64,000 nucleotides of DNA from MH13 sp040219355 (GCA_040219355.1 JAVJSN010000010.1:434001-498000), one strand, 5' to 3'; counted from the first letter of the stretch, positions 51,765 to 61,266 are shown. Translations and numbers: made by a program. Notes: generated by a model not told the origin, from the sequence alone.

Positions 51765-53309
51765 TTAGGCCGCCATCAGCGTTGCCGCATCCATGCCGCG
51801 ATAAGTCAACGCCTCAGCAAGATGTGCGCGTTCCACGCCGTCTGACCCTGCAAGATCGGCGATGGTGCGGGCCACGCGCAACACACGGAAATAGCCGCGT
51901 GCCGACAGATTCGCCGTATCTGCAACCTGCGACAGCAACGCCAGCGCGCCCTGGTCAAGGGCGACATGCTTCTCGATAGCGCCTTGCTCCGCCCGCGCAT
52001 TGAGCAAAGCTGCTGGTCCATCAGAACTGGCCATCGCAGCATAGCGGGCGTTCTGACGCTCACGCGCCTGCACCACGCGTTCGGCCACATCGGCGCTGGT
52101 TTCTCTTGGGGCAGGATCAGAAAGGTCACGTGCGGTCACTGCCGGAACATCGATCCGAAGATCGATCCGATCCATCAGCGGACCGGAAACCCGGCCCTGA
52201 TAATCGGCAGCACACCGTGGTCCGCGACGGCAAACATGGCCTGGTTCGCCTGCATGACCGCACCGGCATGGATTCATTGCTGCCACCAATTGGAAAGCGG
52301 CCGGGTAGGTCACATGGTGATTGGCGCGCGCGATATGGCACTGCCCAGTTTCCAGAGGTTGGCGCAAACTGTCGAGCACCTGCGGGGAAAACTCCGGCAG
52401 CTCGTCCAAAAACAAAACGCCATTGTGTGCCAGGGAAATTTCACCGGGCTTGGCGCGCATGCCTCCACCAACCAGGGCTGCCATGGAGGCTGAATGATGC
52501 GGTGCGCGAAACGGTCGTTTGTCCGACAGCGCCCCTGCTTCAAGCTCACCGGCAAGCGAACAGACCACCGAAAGATCAAGCATTTCGCGAGGAGAAAGCG
52601 GCGGCAACAAAGAGGGTAAACGCGCTGCCAGCATGCTTTTGCCCGACCCGGGCGGCCCAACCATCAAAAGGTTATGGCCACCGGCTGCCGCGATTTCCAA
52701 CGCCCGCTTGGCGCTCTCTTGCCCGCGCACATCCACCAGGTCGGGCAGCCCCGGCCCATGTGCCAATTCAACACCAGGTCGCGGTGGTGTCAGCATTTGG
52801 CGGCCGGCAAAATGATTTGTCAGTTCAAGCAGCGATCCTGGCGCGAGCACATTCAGTGTGTCGCCAGCCCAGGCAGCCTCTGGCCCGCACTCTTTAGGGC
52901 ATATCATGTTTTCGTCGCGCCCAACCGCCATCATGGCAGCAGGCAGAACGCCGGAGACCGGCGCCAGCTGACCATCAAGCGATAGTTCGCCCAGCACCAC
53001 GTGACCGGCCAAACTGTCATTAGAAATCGCCCCCATTGCTGCCATAACACCCAGCGCGATGGGCAAATCGAAATGACTGCCCTCTTTGGGCAGATCGGCA
53101 GGGGCAAGGTTCACAGTGATGCGCTTGGCAGGCATCGCCATGCCGCAGGCAACCAGAGCAGAGCGCACACGCTCGCGGCTTTCAGCCACCGCCTTATCGG
53201 GCAAACCCACAATGGAAAATCCAACCAGACCAGGTGTGATATGCACCTGAACGTCCACAGGTCGCGCGTCTACACCTTGAAAAGCGACCGTCGTGACACG
53301 CGACACCAT
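51765..53309 (-). CDS. comM: YifB/ComM-family Mg-chelatase-like AAA+ ATPase
   Basis: A 514-residue protein with the N-terminal Lon-like domain (VVGLPDKAVAESRERVRSAL), Walker A VGPPGSGKSMLAARLPSLLP (about 210), Walker B GVLFLDELPEF, a zinc-finger-like CRCGHAGEPGHVC and the C-terminal Mg-chelatase domain. ComM helps branch migration in natural transformation in gamma-proteobacteria; members occur widely in non-competent species too. ATG 53309 is chosen over an upstream frame since AGAGAGG precedes it. Confidence 0.93.
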   Translation of the reverse strand: MVSRVTTVAFQGVDARPVDVQVHITPGLVGFSIVGLPDKAVAESRERVRSALVACGMAMPAKRITVNLAPADLPKEGSHFDLPIALGVMAAMGAISNDSLAGHVVLGELSLDGQLAPVSGVLPAAMMAVGRDENMICPKECGPEAAWAGDTLNVLAPGSLLELTNHFAGRQMLTPPRPGVELAHGPGLPDLVDVRGQESAKRALEIAAAGGHNLLMVGPPGSGKSMLAARLPSLLPPLSPREMLDLSVVCSLAGELEAGALSDKRPFRAPHHSASMAALVGGGMRAKPGEISLAHNGVLFLDELPEFSPQVLDSLRQPLETGQCHIARANHHVTYPAAFQLVAAMNPCRCGHAGEPGHVCRRGPRCAADYQGRVSGPLMDRIDLRIDVPAVTARDLSDPAPRETSADVAERVVQARERQNARYAAMASSDGPAALLNARAEQGAIEKHVALDQGALALLSQVADTANLSARGYFRVLRVARTIADLAGSDGVERAHLAEALTYRGMDAATLMAA

Positions 53310-53476
53310 AATAAGACCTCTCTTCCACCAGAGAGATGCAAGCATATTCTCAGTCTAAAATCCAGAACAAAAAAAGAACAATAAGTTAAGGCGTTTATGT
53401 AACCATCGCCCAACATCCAACCCGAAGAACACAACGCCTATTCCAGCTAGTAGTAATGCAATACCGGTAAGGACGC

Positions 53477-53735
53477 TCAGAAAACGACGGTGAGGCCAAA
53501 CTGGGCGATAGGCTGAAGGGTATCGCTGTCAAACGCGATCCCCGATCCGTTGGATTGGCAAAAGTCAAGCGCAGGCAGCCCGAAAGCCGCAGCAAACCCA
53601 ACAAGAACGACCATGAGGGAACCAGCCAATCAAGCGAAAGGGAAGCACAAGCCAACCCAAGATGCCTCGGCGCCGTGAGGCAACGATTGGTGGTTTCAAT
53701 GGCGTCTTGCGAGGAAGGTCTGGAGGGTTGGTCAT
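53477..53735 (-). pseudogene. Small membrane protein gene, apparently frameshifted
   Basis: From ATG 53735 (with AGGAGG directly before it) a frame reads PRKTPLKPPIVASRRR then GILGWLVLPFRLIGWF and stops after 58 codons. Removing one base of the GGG run at 53617-53619 (plus strand) lets it continue as LMVVLVGFAAAFGLPALDF and IAFDSDTLQPIAQFGLTVVF to a TGA at 53477, about 85 residues with one long membrane helix. The family was not recognised. It lies 18 bp after gshB on the same strand. Either a one-base indel in the genome or a sequencing error; the intact form is inferred. Confidence 0.4.
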
Positions 53736-53753
53736 CCTCCTACCGTCTTCCTT

Positions 53754-54695
53754 CTAACGCAGCTTTGCTTCAATCGCATCCCACATCGCTGCTGCCGCAT
53801 TGCCACCGCCCAGCTTTTCCAAAGCCCGAATGCCGGTTGGTGAGGTCACATTGATCTCGGTGATATACGGGCCGATCACATCAATGCCGACAAACAATAG
53901 GCCAAGTTCGCGCAATGTCGGGCCAATCGCGGCACAGATTTCACGGTCGCGCTCGGTCAGCGCCGAGGCTTCCGCCCGTCCGCCAACCACCATATTCGAG
54001 CGCACATCGCCTTCCGCTGGTACACGGTTGATCAGGCCAAACGGCTCGCCTTCCACCAAAAGAATGCGCTTATCGCCCTTGGCAATCTCAGGCAGAAAAG
54101 CCTGCGCCACCCAGGGTTCAGGATAAAGATCACGGAAGAGCCCGACCAACGAACCAAGATTTTGATCCGTCTCGCGTAGGCGAAACACGCCCTTGCCGCC
54201 ATGGCCATAGAGCGGTTTGAGCACGATGTCTTTCTGCGCAGTGCGAAAGGCCTCAATCGCCGACACATCCTCGGTGACAAGGGTTGGTGGCATGAGGTTG
54301 GCGAATTGCATCACCAATATCTTTTCCGGCGCATTGCGCACCGCTGCCGGATCGTTAACCACCAGGGCCTTGTCACCAATCATTTCCAGCATATGCGTGG
54401 AAGTAATGTAGCGCATATCGAAGGGCGGATCCTGGCGCAGCAAGATGACATCAAAGGTAGAGAGATCCAGCCGCTGTGCTTCACCGAGGGTCACATGGTC
54501 ACCTACAACATCGCGGACCTCCGCCGATTGAACAGAGGCGGTCACCACACCGCTCTCCAACGCCATGGATTGAGGTGTGTAGACTGACAGCGAGAATCCG
54601 CGCGCCTGGGCTTCCAGCATCATGGCGAACGTCGAGTCGCCTGCAATCTGGATGGATTGGATGGGGTCCATCTGGACGGCGACGTTCAAAGTCAT
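53754..54695 (-). CDS. gshB: Glutathione synthetase
   Basis: ATP-grasp ligase joining gamma-glutamylcysteine and glycine. The 313 residues contain VAVQMDPIQSIQIAGDSTFA, FDVILLRQDPPFDMRYI, KPLYGHGGKGVFRL (ATP loop), VAQAFLPEIAKGDKRILLVEG and GIDVIGPYITEINVTSPTG. The length is typical. Downstream of yraN by 16 bp on the same strand. Confidence 0.97.
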   Translation of the reverse strand: MTLNVAVQMDPIQSIQIAGDSTFAMMLEAQARGFSLSVYTPQSMALESGVVTASVQSAEVRDVVGDHVTLGEAQRLDLSTFDVILLRQDPPFDMRYITSTHMLEMIGDKALVVNDPAAVRNAPEKILVMQFANLMPPTLVTEDVSAIEAFRTAQKDIVLKPLYGHGGKGVFRLRETDQNLGSLVGLFRDLYPEPWVAQAFLPEIAKGDKRILLVEGEPFGLINRVPAEGDVRSNMVVGGRAEASALTERDREICAAIGPTLRELGLLFVGIDVIGPYITEINVTSPTGIRALEKLGGGNAAAAMWDAIEAKLR

Positions 54696-54711
54696 GGAAT
54701 GTCTCGATCAG

Positions 54712-55098
54712 CTAAAAGCCGCCATCCTCGGCGGCGGGAAAGGCGTTGGGGATATGGAGCGGATCGTGGCCAGGTGCAACCACGATGACATCACAGCGCA
54801 CGCTCTTGGTGGCCAACCGCACCCCATCGCTGTCATGGGTGGAAAGCCAGGCGCGCAAGCCCGAGCGGATGCGCGCTTGTTGCCGGATGCTCACTGCTTC
54901 GACCCCATCAGTCAGGCTGGCACGCGCCTTGACTTCAACAAAAACAAGGGTTTCGGCGTCTTCAACCACCAGATCAATCTCCCCGCCGGACATGCGCGCC
55001 CTTCGGTCGATCTCTTCCAGTCCAAGCGAACGCAAGAAGCGTGCAGCCGTGTTCTCCGCCTCCAACCCCAACTGATAAGCTTGTTTTCGGTCACCCAT
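54712..55098 (-). CDS. UPF0102 (YraN-like) nuclease-fold protein
   Basis: A 128-residue protein of the UPF0102 family, a restriction-endonuclease-like fold: AYQLGLEAENTAARFLRSLG, RMSGGEIDLVVEDAETLVFV and EVKARAS carry the D-(E)xK-type residues. The role is unsettled, possibly linked to DNA processing. ATG 55098 overlaps the rsmI stop by eight bases; the longer frame to 55176 lacks similarity. The rsmI-yraN-gshB order is common in alphaproteobacteria. Confidence 0.9.
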   Translation of the reverse strand: MGDRKQAYQLGLEAENTAARFLRSLGLEEIDRRARMSGGEIDLVVEDAETLVFVEVKARASLTDGVEAVSIRQQARIRSGLRAWLSTHDSDGVRLATKSVRCDVIVVAPGHDPLHIPNAFPAAEDGGF

Positions 55099-56002
55099 CT
55101 TTGGATAGCTCAAGCGCGCGTTGGTAAAGGTCGCGGCGCGAAAGCCCGTAGGCCTCTGCCACCAGACCAGCGGCATCTTTCACCCGCTCCGTTTTCAATG
55201 CAGCGCGCAAGGCCGCATCCACATCCTCTTGCGTTGTGGTCTTCTGTTCGGCTGGAGCAAGGACAATAACGATCTCGCCGCGCGGCTCTTCGGACTCGCT
55301 GTAGTGCTTGCTCAGCTCAGCCAAGGTGCCTGATTGCACCGTCTCAAAACGCTTGGTGATCTCTCGGCATACGCTGGCTTGGCGTTCTGCGCCCAATCCA
55401 TCGGCCAAAGCTTCCAGAGTTTCCGTCAGGCGTGAGGGCGCCTCATACAAGCACACAGTACCTGGCAGCTGAGCCAGATCCGCAATCGCATCTGCGCGGG
55501 CCTTGGACCTGCTTGGCAAAAACCCAGCAAAGGTGAACTGATCAGTTGGATGTCCGGCAATGGAAAGCGCGGCCACAACCGCGCTCGGCCCAGGAATGCT
55601 GACAACGTTGTGCCCAGCCTCGCGCACCGCCTTCACAAGCTTATACCCTGGGTCAGCGATCAACGGTGTTCCTGCATCGGAAATCAGCGCTACCGCACCG
55701 CCATCAGCCAGCTTCTGCAGCACAATTGGGCGCGCCTGCGGACCATTGTGGTCATGGTAAGCCATCAAGCGGCTGCTAATACCATACCGATCCAGCAGCA
55801 CCCGAGAATTGCGCGTGTCTTCACAGGCGATCACGTCGGCAGCTGCAAGCGTTTGCAAGGCACGCAGCGTGATATCGGCAAGGTTTCCGATGGGTGTGGC
55901 AACAACATAAAGACCGGGCGCCAAGGCGCTGGCATGAAAGCTTTGGCCATCAATCGTAAAATGCTGATTGAACTGGCGATCCGGCAAGCTTTTGTTAATC
56001 AT
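55091..56002 (-). CDS. rsmI: 16S rRNA (cytidine(1402)-2'-O)-methyltransferase
   Basis: Methylates C1402 in the decoding centre. The 303 residues show the tetrapyrrole-methylase fold: LYVVATPIGNLADITLRAL, DVIACEDTRNSRVLLDRYG, ALISDAGTPLIADPGYKLV and VSIPGPSAVVAALSIAG. The first 25 residues are variable. GAGGGC lies about 10 bases before ATG 56002. Divergent from the LpoA-like gene. Confidence 0.96.
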   Translation of the reverse strand: MINKSLPDRQFNQHFTIDGQSFHASALAPGLYVVATPIGNLADITLRALQTLAAADVIACEDTRNSRVLLDRYGISSRLMAYHDHNGPQARPIVLQKLADGGAVALISDAGTPLIADPGYKLVKAVREAGHNVVSIPGPSAVVAALSIAGHPTDQFTFAGFLPSRSKARADAIADLAQLPGTVCLYEAPSRLTETLEALADGLGAERQASVCREITKRFETVQSGTLAELSKHYSESEEPRGEIVIVLAPAEQKTTTQEDVDAALRAALKTERVKDAAGLVAEAYGLSRRDLYQRALELSKDG

Positions 56003-56157
56003 CTTTTTAGCCCTCGCCCGTCATCATGATGGTCTAACGTTGTTTTATGGCCAATGCCCACGCGCTGGCTGTTTTTTTGCCGCGTTTCCAGCTAAAGACC
56101 AGATGGGATGGGCAAACACCATATGTGCGGATGCGTAAGCTGAGGAGGATCGCGATC

Positions 56158-57396
56158 ATGAAAGCGATCATGGGGACGAAGACAATGCCAGGCAAAGCGC
56201 CTGACAACAGCAAAGGTTTGGGCCGTCGTAAGGTGGTGCAAGGCTTGGGCGTCGGCGGTCTGTTGGGCCTGTCAGCTTGTGGCCCGCAAGGTTTTACCAC
56301 GATCGGTGGCCCGTCACTCACGGTCAACACACCCAGCATTCAGCCCCAGGGCGAGACGCTTGGCAACGGCGCGGCGCGTGTTGCGCTGCTTTTGCCGATT
56401 TCAGCGACGGGCAACGCCGGTCAAGCCGGACCAAGTTTCCGCAATGCTGCCGATTTGGCGGTGGCGGCGCTTGGTGGCTCCGACATCACCGTGATCATCA
56501 AGGATACGCGCGGCACACCTGAAGGAGCAGCTGCTGCGGCCAGCCAAGCGCTCTCTGAGGGCGCGCAAATGATCTTGGGCCCGATCTTTGCTGCCGAAGT
56601 ACGTTCCGTGGCTGCCATCACGCGGCCCGTTGGCGTACCCGTTATCGCCTTTTCCTCTGACGCCAGTGTTGGTGGACAGGGCGTGTATCTGCTCTCGTTC
56701 CTACCGTCGTCCGATGCACGGCGGATCATCACCTATGCAGGACAGCAAAACCGTACGACGCTCGGCGCACTGTTGCCCAACAACGCCTATGGCCAGATCA
56801 TGGAAGCGGAAATGCGCCAAGCGGCGGCGACCGCTGGTCTGCAGGTTGCCACTGTTCAGCGCTATGATCTGACCACCATCGCCATTCAAGCCGCGGCCAG
56901 TGAGCTTGCCACCCAGCGTTCACAGTTCAATGCACTGTTCGTTCCGGAGGCTGGTGACGTGATGGTGTCCATCGCGCAAGGCCTAGCAGCTGGCGGTTTG
57001 ACACCACAGAACACACTCTTCCTTGGCTCAGGCCAGTGGGAAGACGCCCGTGTGCAGAACGCAACCGAGTTACGTGACTCTGTCTATCCCGCGCCACCGC
57101 GCGCCCAATACCAGGATTATGTGAGCCGGTATCGCGCCCGTTATGGCGGCGAACCCGTTCGTATTTCCTCGCTTGGCTACGATGCGGTGACGCTTGCTGC
57201 CGCTCTGGCGCGTGCGGGCAATGGCCGCATTGACCCGCAGATGCTTGCGGCATCATCCGGCTTCTCCGGCATTGATGGGATCTTCCGGTTCCTCTCGAAC
57301 GGCGTCTCGCAGCGTGGTTTGGCGGTTTACCGTGTGACCGGCTCGGGGACTGAAGTGGCATCCGCAGCGCCGCGTTCGTTCCAAGGCATTTTTTAG
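56158..57396 (+). CDS. LpoA-like lipoprotein, penicillin-binding protein activator
   Basis: A 412-residue protein with a type 1 periplasmic-binding fold (ARVALLLPISATGNAGQAG onward; NAYGQIMEAEMRQAA; SLGYDAVTLAAALAR). The N-terminus has GRRKVVQG followed by a hydrophobic stretch and the lipobox GLSAC (Cys near residue 41), so it is a lipoprotein, possibly exported by Tat because of the twin Arg. ATG 56158 is supported by GAGGAGG eight bases upstream; the frame from 56047 would precede the signal by 37 residues. In the family LpoA activates PBP1a. Confidence 0.9.
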   Translation: MKAIMGTKTMPGKAPDNSKGLGRRKVVQGLGVGGLLGLSACGPQGFTTIGGPSLTVNTPSIQPQGETLGNGAARVALLLPISATGNAGQAGPSFRNAADLAVAALGGSDITVIIKDTRGTPEGAAAAASQALSEGAQMILGPIFAAEVRSVAAITRPVGVPVIAFSSDASVGGQGVYLLSFLPSSDARRIITYAGQQNRTTLGALLPNNAYGQIMEAEMRQAAATAGLQVATVQRYDLTTIAIQAAASELATQRSQFNALFVPEAGDVMVSIAQGLAAGGLTPQNTLFLGSGQWEDARVQNATELRDSVYPAPPRAQYQDYVSRYRARYGGEPVRISSLGYDAVTLAAALARAGNGRIDPQMLAASSGFSGIDGIFRFLSNGVSQRGLAVYRVTGSGTEVASAAPRSFQGIF

Positions 57397-57405
57397 CGCT
57401 TCAAG

Positions 57406-58599
57406 TCAGGCTGCCAGGTCAGCGACCACCGCGTCCAGCAGAAACGAGCCTTCGCGCGTTGCGCGCAGGCTTGCGCCATCATCATCCGTTTCGATGAAGC
57501 CTTGCTCCACCATCAGCGCCACCTGCTTGTCGGCAAACGTGCGCCCTGACAGAGCCTCATAACGTGCGCGAGAAATCCCCTCGCGCAAACGCAAGCCCAT
57601 CACCAGATACTCATCGCCCATTTCTTCCAGAGTCAGTGGATCGTCAGCGACAAGTCCGTGGCCTTGCGCCTCGACGCGTTCCAACCATTTTTCCGGATAG
57701 CGTTCCGTTGACGTAGCAAAACGCTGTGCGTAAGGGCTGTCTCGGTTGATCAATCGACCATGGGCGCCGGGGCCCACGCCAACATATTCGCCATAGCGCC
57801 AATACACCAAATTGTGCAGACACACCGCATTGTGCGCAGCGTGATTGGATATCTCATAGGCCGAAAGCCCGCGTTCTGATGTCATCGCCTGTGTCGCCAG
57901 GAACATGTCTGAGGCGATTTCGGGATCTGGCACGTGTAGGCGCCCAGCCTTGTGCAGAATCTCAAATTGCGTGCCCGGTTCGATGGTCAGTTGGTACAGC
58001 GAAAGGTGATCAGCTGCGAAATCGAGGGCTTCGCCAAGCTCATCTTGCCACTGCGCAACGCTCTGGCCGGGTCTGGCGTAGATGAGATCGAAAGAGATGC
58101 GCTCGAACGCATCACGGGCAATGTCCACCGCGCGCAGAGCATCCGCCACCGAGTGGGTGCGTCCTAGCGCCTGAAGATCGGTGTCGTTCATCGCCTGGAC
58201 GCCAAGCGAAACCCGGTTGATGCCTGCTTTGCGAAAACCCTTAAATCGATCCGCCTCAACGCTTGTCGGGTTGGCTTCCAGCGTGATTTCTGCATCTGGC
58301 GCCATGTCCCAATGGCTGCCGATGGCATCCAGGATTGCGCCGACTGTTGCTGGATCCATCAGGCTTGGTGTGCCGCCACCGAAAAAGATGCTGGACACCC
58401 TTCTTCCCGGCGTGCGCGCCGCCATACTGGCGAGTTCAGCCTCAAACGCCCTCACAAAACGCGGCTGATCAATGGGTGCCTTGCGCACATGGGAATTGAA
58501 ATCGCAGTAGGGGCATTTGGATGCACAAAACGGCCAATGCACATAGATGCCGAATCCGGCCTCTATGTCAGAGATTACTGGCGCAAACGCGTGATCCAA
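57406..58599 (-). CDS. hemW: Radical SAM heme chaperone HemW
   Basis: A 397-residue radical SAM protein related to coproporphyrinogen III oxidase. FGIYVHWPFCASKCPYCDF contains CxxxCxxC, the C of CDF being HemW-type; FFGGGTPSLM and LEANPTS follow. HemW proteins carry heme to respiratory enzymes rather than oxidising coproporphyrinogen. The start is TTG at 58599, two bases after the rdgB stop, with AGGA upstream. Convergent with the LpoA-like gene. Confidence 0.94.
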   Translation of the reverse strand: MDHAFAPVISDIEAGFGIYVHWPFCASKCPYCDFNSHVRKAPIDQPRFVRAFEAELASMAARTPGRRVSSIFFGGGTPSLMDPATVGAILDAIGSHWDMAPDAEITLEANPTSVEADRFKGFRKAGINRVSLGVQAMNDTDLQALGRTHSVADALRAVDIARDAFERISFDLIYARPGQSVAQWQDELGEALDFAADHLSLYQLTIEPGTQFEILHKAGRLHVPDPEIASDMFLATQAMTSERGLSAYEISNHAAHNAVCLHNLVYWRYGEYVGVGPGAHGRLINRDSPYAQRFATSTERYPEKWLERVEAQGHGLVADDPLTLEEMGDEYLVMGLRLREGISRARYEALSGRTFADKQVALMVEQGFIETDDDGASLRATREGSFLLDAVVADLAA

Positions 58600-58601
58600 A
58601 A

Positions 58602-59249
58602 TCAGGCTGGTCCTGCCGACACGATGGCATTGAACAATTTTTCAAAGGCCCGAGCGCGGTGAGACAGCCCCGTCTTCTCACCTGGAAACCAACCATGCTT
58701 GGTATCGGCATCCATTTCACCAAAGGTTATGTCATAGCCGTCTGGCTGGAAAATCGGGTCGTAACCAAAGCCTTGCTCGCCGCGTGGTGGCCAGACAAGC
58801 GTGCCCTCCACTTCGCCGCGAAAGGTCTCTTCCGATCCATCGGTGCGAATAAGACCGAGCACAGCAACGAATTTGGCGCGACGGGCTTCGGGCGTGGTCG
58901 CCCCCGCGCCTTGAAGCTTCTCTTCCACAGTGCGCATAGCCATCATGAAGTCTTTGTCTGGCCCGGCCCAGCGCGCTGTGTAGATGCCCGGATCGCCATT
59001 TAAAGCCTCCACGCAGAGGCCGGAATCATCCGACAGGCTGGCGAGTTTGGTAGCATCATGGCCGGCGCGAGCCTTAAGCAGCGCGTTGGCTTCAAAGGTC
59101 GTGCCGGTTTCTTCGGGATCCCCCAGCTCAAGGTCTGCCGACGAGGTCACAGGCAATCCAACAGGTTCGAGCAAAGCTCGAAGTTCGTCGATTTTGCCGC
59201 GATTGTGGCTTGCGATCAGCAATCGGTCGCCAAATCCCTTCAGCTGCAT
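58602..59249 (-). CDS. rdgB: dITP/XTP pyrophosphatase (RdgB/HAM1)
   Basis: Removes non-canonical purine nucleotides from the dNTP pool. The 215 residues show LLIASHNRGKIDELRALLEP, ETGTTFEANALLKARAG, DDSGLCVEALNGDPGIYTAR and GFGYDPIFQPDG. ATG 59249 follows the rph stop by two bases and has TAGGTG six bases upstream; a GTG at 59258 (overlapping rph by eight) is an alternative. Confidence 0.96.
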   Translation of the reverse strand: MQLKGFGDRLLIASHNRGKIDELRALLEPVGLPVTSSADLELGDPEETGTTFEANALLKARAGHDATKLASLSDDSGLCVEALNGDPGIYTARWAGPDKDFMMAMRTVEEKLQGAGATTPEARRAKFVAVLGLIRTDGSEETFRGEVEGTLVWPPRGEQGFGYDPIFQPDGYDITFGEMDADTKHGWFPGEKTGLSHRARAFEKLFNAIVSAGPA

Positions 59250-59250
59250 C

Positions 59251-59967
59251 TTAGGCACCTACCGCCTGATTTTGCAGGTCAAGCAGCTCGCCAATGCCCT
59301 TTTTGGCAAGTTTCATCATCGAAGCCAGCTCATCTTCACTGAATGGCGCGCCTTCTGCCGTGCCTTGGATTTCCACCATGCCGCCAGAGCCAGTCAGCAC
59401 GAAGTTTGCATCGGTTTCAGCAGCAGAGTCTTCCAGATAGTCCAGATCCAGCACTGGCTCGCCCTTGTAGATGCCACAAGAGATCGCAGCGACCTTGTCC
59501 TTGAGGGCAGGGCTTTTGAGCATGGACCGGCCTTCCATCCATTTCAGCGCATCATAGAGCGCGACCCAAGCACCTGTGATCGACGCGGTACGGGTGCCAC
59601 CATCGGCCTGGATGACATCGCAATCGACGGTAATCATCACCTCGCCGATGGCTTTCAAATCCACCACGGCGCGCAGTGATCGGGCGATCAGGCGTTGAAT
59701 TTCCAGCGTGCGACCAGACTGTTTGCCTTGGGTGACCTCACGGCGCATACGCTCATGGGTGGAGCGTGGTAGCATAGCATATTCTGCCGTCACCCAGCCC
59801 GAACCCTTGCCGCGCATCCAGCCGGGTACCCGGTCTTCAACGCTGGCAGCGCACAAAACCTTGGTGTTGCCGAAGGAAACCAGGCATGACCCCTCCGCAT
59901 GGCGGGCAAAGCCACGTTCCAGTGTTACCGGGCGTAATTGGTCATTGGCGCGATTGGATGGGCGCAT
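59251..59967 (-). CDS. rph: Ribonuclease PH
   Basis: Phosphorolytic 3'-5' exoribonuclease that trims tRNA precursors. The 238 residues begin MRPSNRANDQLRPV and contain GSCLVSFGNTKVLCAASVE, SGRTLEIQRLIARSLRAVVD and DCDVIQADGGTRTASITGA. The start is set by the family N-terminus; a longer frame to 60084 would overlap the hrcA promoter. Divergent from hrcA, as in other Hyphomicrobiales. Confidence 0.97.
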   Translation of the reverse strand: MRPSNRANDQLRPVTLERGFARHAEGSCLVSFGNTKVLCAASVEDRVPGWMRGKGSGWVTAEYAMLPRSTHERMRREVTQGKQSGRTLEIQRLIARSLRAVVDLKAIGEVMITVDCDVIQADGGTRTASITGAWVALYDALKWMEGRSMLKSPALKDKVAAISCGIYKGEPVLDLDYLEDSAAETDANFVLTGSGGMVEIQGTAEGAPFSEDELASMMKLAKKGIGELLDLQNQAVGA

Positions 59968-60037
59968 AGGGGCAGCTTTCTTATAACGAGGAATTTGGCC
60001 CTGGTTACGCTGGCACTCCGCTGCATGCAAGAGAAGG

Positions 60038-60063
60038 CTTGAGACAACAGAGCGAACACATAT
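60038..60063 (+). promoter_or_regulatory. Putative heat-shock (RpoH-type) promoter for hrcA-grpE
   Basis: CTTG (60038-60041), 17 bp, CATAT (60059-60063), followed by hrcA 40 bp on. This fits the alphaproteobacterial RpoH pattern of CTTG and a CATnT-like -10 only loosely, so it remains tentative. Confidence 0.4.
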
Positions 60064-60102
60064 GGGGCTGGAATCTCTTCTCAACTGTTTTAGATACAGA
60101 GG

Positions 60103-61191
60103 ATGAAGTCACCCGCGCCACGCCTTGACGATCTGGATGCCCGCTCGCGCGATATTTTTCGCCGGGTGGTCGATCACTATTTAACCCAGGGTGAGCCACT
60201 TGGTTCACGCAGCCTGGCGCGCGATCTCACCCAATCCAATGCGATGCCAACGCTCTCACCTGCCACGATCCGCAACGTGATGAGCGATCTGGAAGCACTG
60301 GGGCTGGTTTTTGCGCCTCATGTTTCGGCTGGGCGCCTGCCAACCGAGCTGGGTCTACGGTTTTTCGTCGACGCCTTTATGGAGGTAGGCGCCATTCCGC
60401 CTGAAGCGCGCGCCGCGCTTGACGATAATCTAGGACCAAAGCGAAAAAAGGGATCGGTAGAAGATGCTCTTACCGAAACCTCCTCGTTGTTGTCAGGCTT
60501 GACATCGGGCGCCGGTCTGGTGCTCGCATCCAAGAGTGACACGCGCCTGAAGCACATTGAGTTTATCCGCCTGGAGCAAACCAAAGGCTTGGTGGTTCTG
60601 GTTGGCGAGGACGGCAATGTTGAAAACCGCTTGATTGACCTGCCTGAAGGGTTGCCAGCCTCGGCGCTGACCGAAGCGGCCAATTTTCTCAATGCCCATC
60701 TTCGGGGCAAGACATTGGGCGAGGCGCAAAAAGCACTGATTGAGCGCGAGCAAGCCGTTGCCGCCGAACTTGACCGCCTCACCCGTCAGGTCGTTGATGC
60801 TGGCATTGCCAGTTGGGCTGGCGCTGAAGAAGGTAAACCGCGCCAGCTTATTGTGCGTGGGCGCGCCAACCTGCTTGAGAATGTTTCGGCGGTTGAAGAT
60901 CTTGAGCGCATTCGTCTGCTGTTTGAGGATTTAGATTCAAAAAAGGAATTGGCTCGTCTGCTCTCAGCCACCGAAACCGCCGAGGGCGTGCGCATTTTTA
61001 TCGGCTCGGAAAACAAGCTATTCTCGCTTTCCGGATCCTCGATGATCGTTGCGCCATACCATGACGATGCGGGCTTGATCGTCGGTGCTGTTGGCGTTAT
61101 CGGCCCAACGCGCCTCAACTATCAGCGTATCGTGCCAGTGGTGGATTACACCGCCAGCTTGGTCAGCAGGCTTGTTTCTCCAGGCCGATAG
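60103..61191 (+). CDS. hrcA: Heat-inducible transcription repressor HrcA
   Basis: Represses class I heat-shock genes by binding CIRCE elements, with GroEL as co-chaperone. The 362 residues show the winged-helix N-terminus (LDARSRDIFRRVVDHYLTQG, LSPATIRNVMSDLEALGLV), then GAF-like and dimer domains; FIGSENKLFSLSGSSMIVAP and GAVGVIGPTRLNYQRIVPVV are typical. No CIRCE site was seen in the window; groESL is outside it. grpE follows 75 bp downstream. Confidence 0.97.
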   Translation: MKSPAPRLDDLDARSRDIFRRVVDHYLTQGEPLGSRSLARDLTQSNAMPTLSPATIRNVMSDLEALGLVFAPHVSAGRLPTELGLRFFVDAFMEVGAIPPEARAALDDNLGPKRKKGSVEDALTETSSLLSGLTSGAGLVLASKSDTRLKHIEFIRLEQTKGLVVLVGEDGNVENRLIDLPEGLPASALTEAANFLNAHLRGKTLGEAQKALIEREQAVAAELDRLTRQVVDAGIASWAGAEEGKPRQLIVRGRANLLENVSAVEDLERIRLLFEDLDSKKELARLLSATETAEGVRIFIGSENKLFSLSGSSMIVAPYHDDAGLIVGAVGVIGPTRLNYQRIVPVVDYTASLVSRLVSPGR

Positions 61192-61266
61192 CCTTGATTT
61201 TTGGCCAAAACGCCCTGATATGCGCAACACGAATTAGTCCCCCCACATTCTGAATGAGGTTTGACC

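Noticed and set aside
60080..60102. CIRCE operator near hrcA or grpE
   Set aside because: The nine-base TTAGCACTC arms are absent from the hrcA, grpE, dnaK and dnaJ upstream regions.
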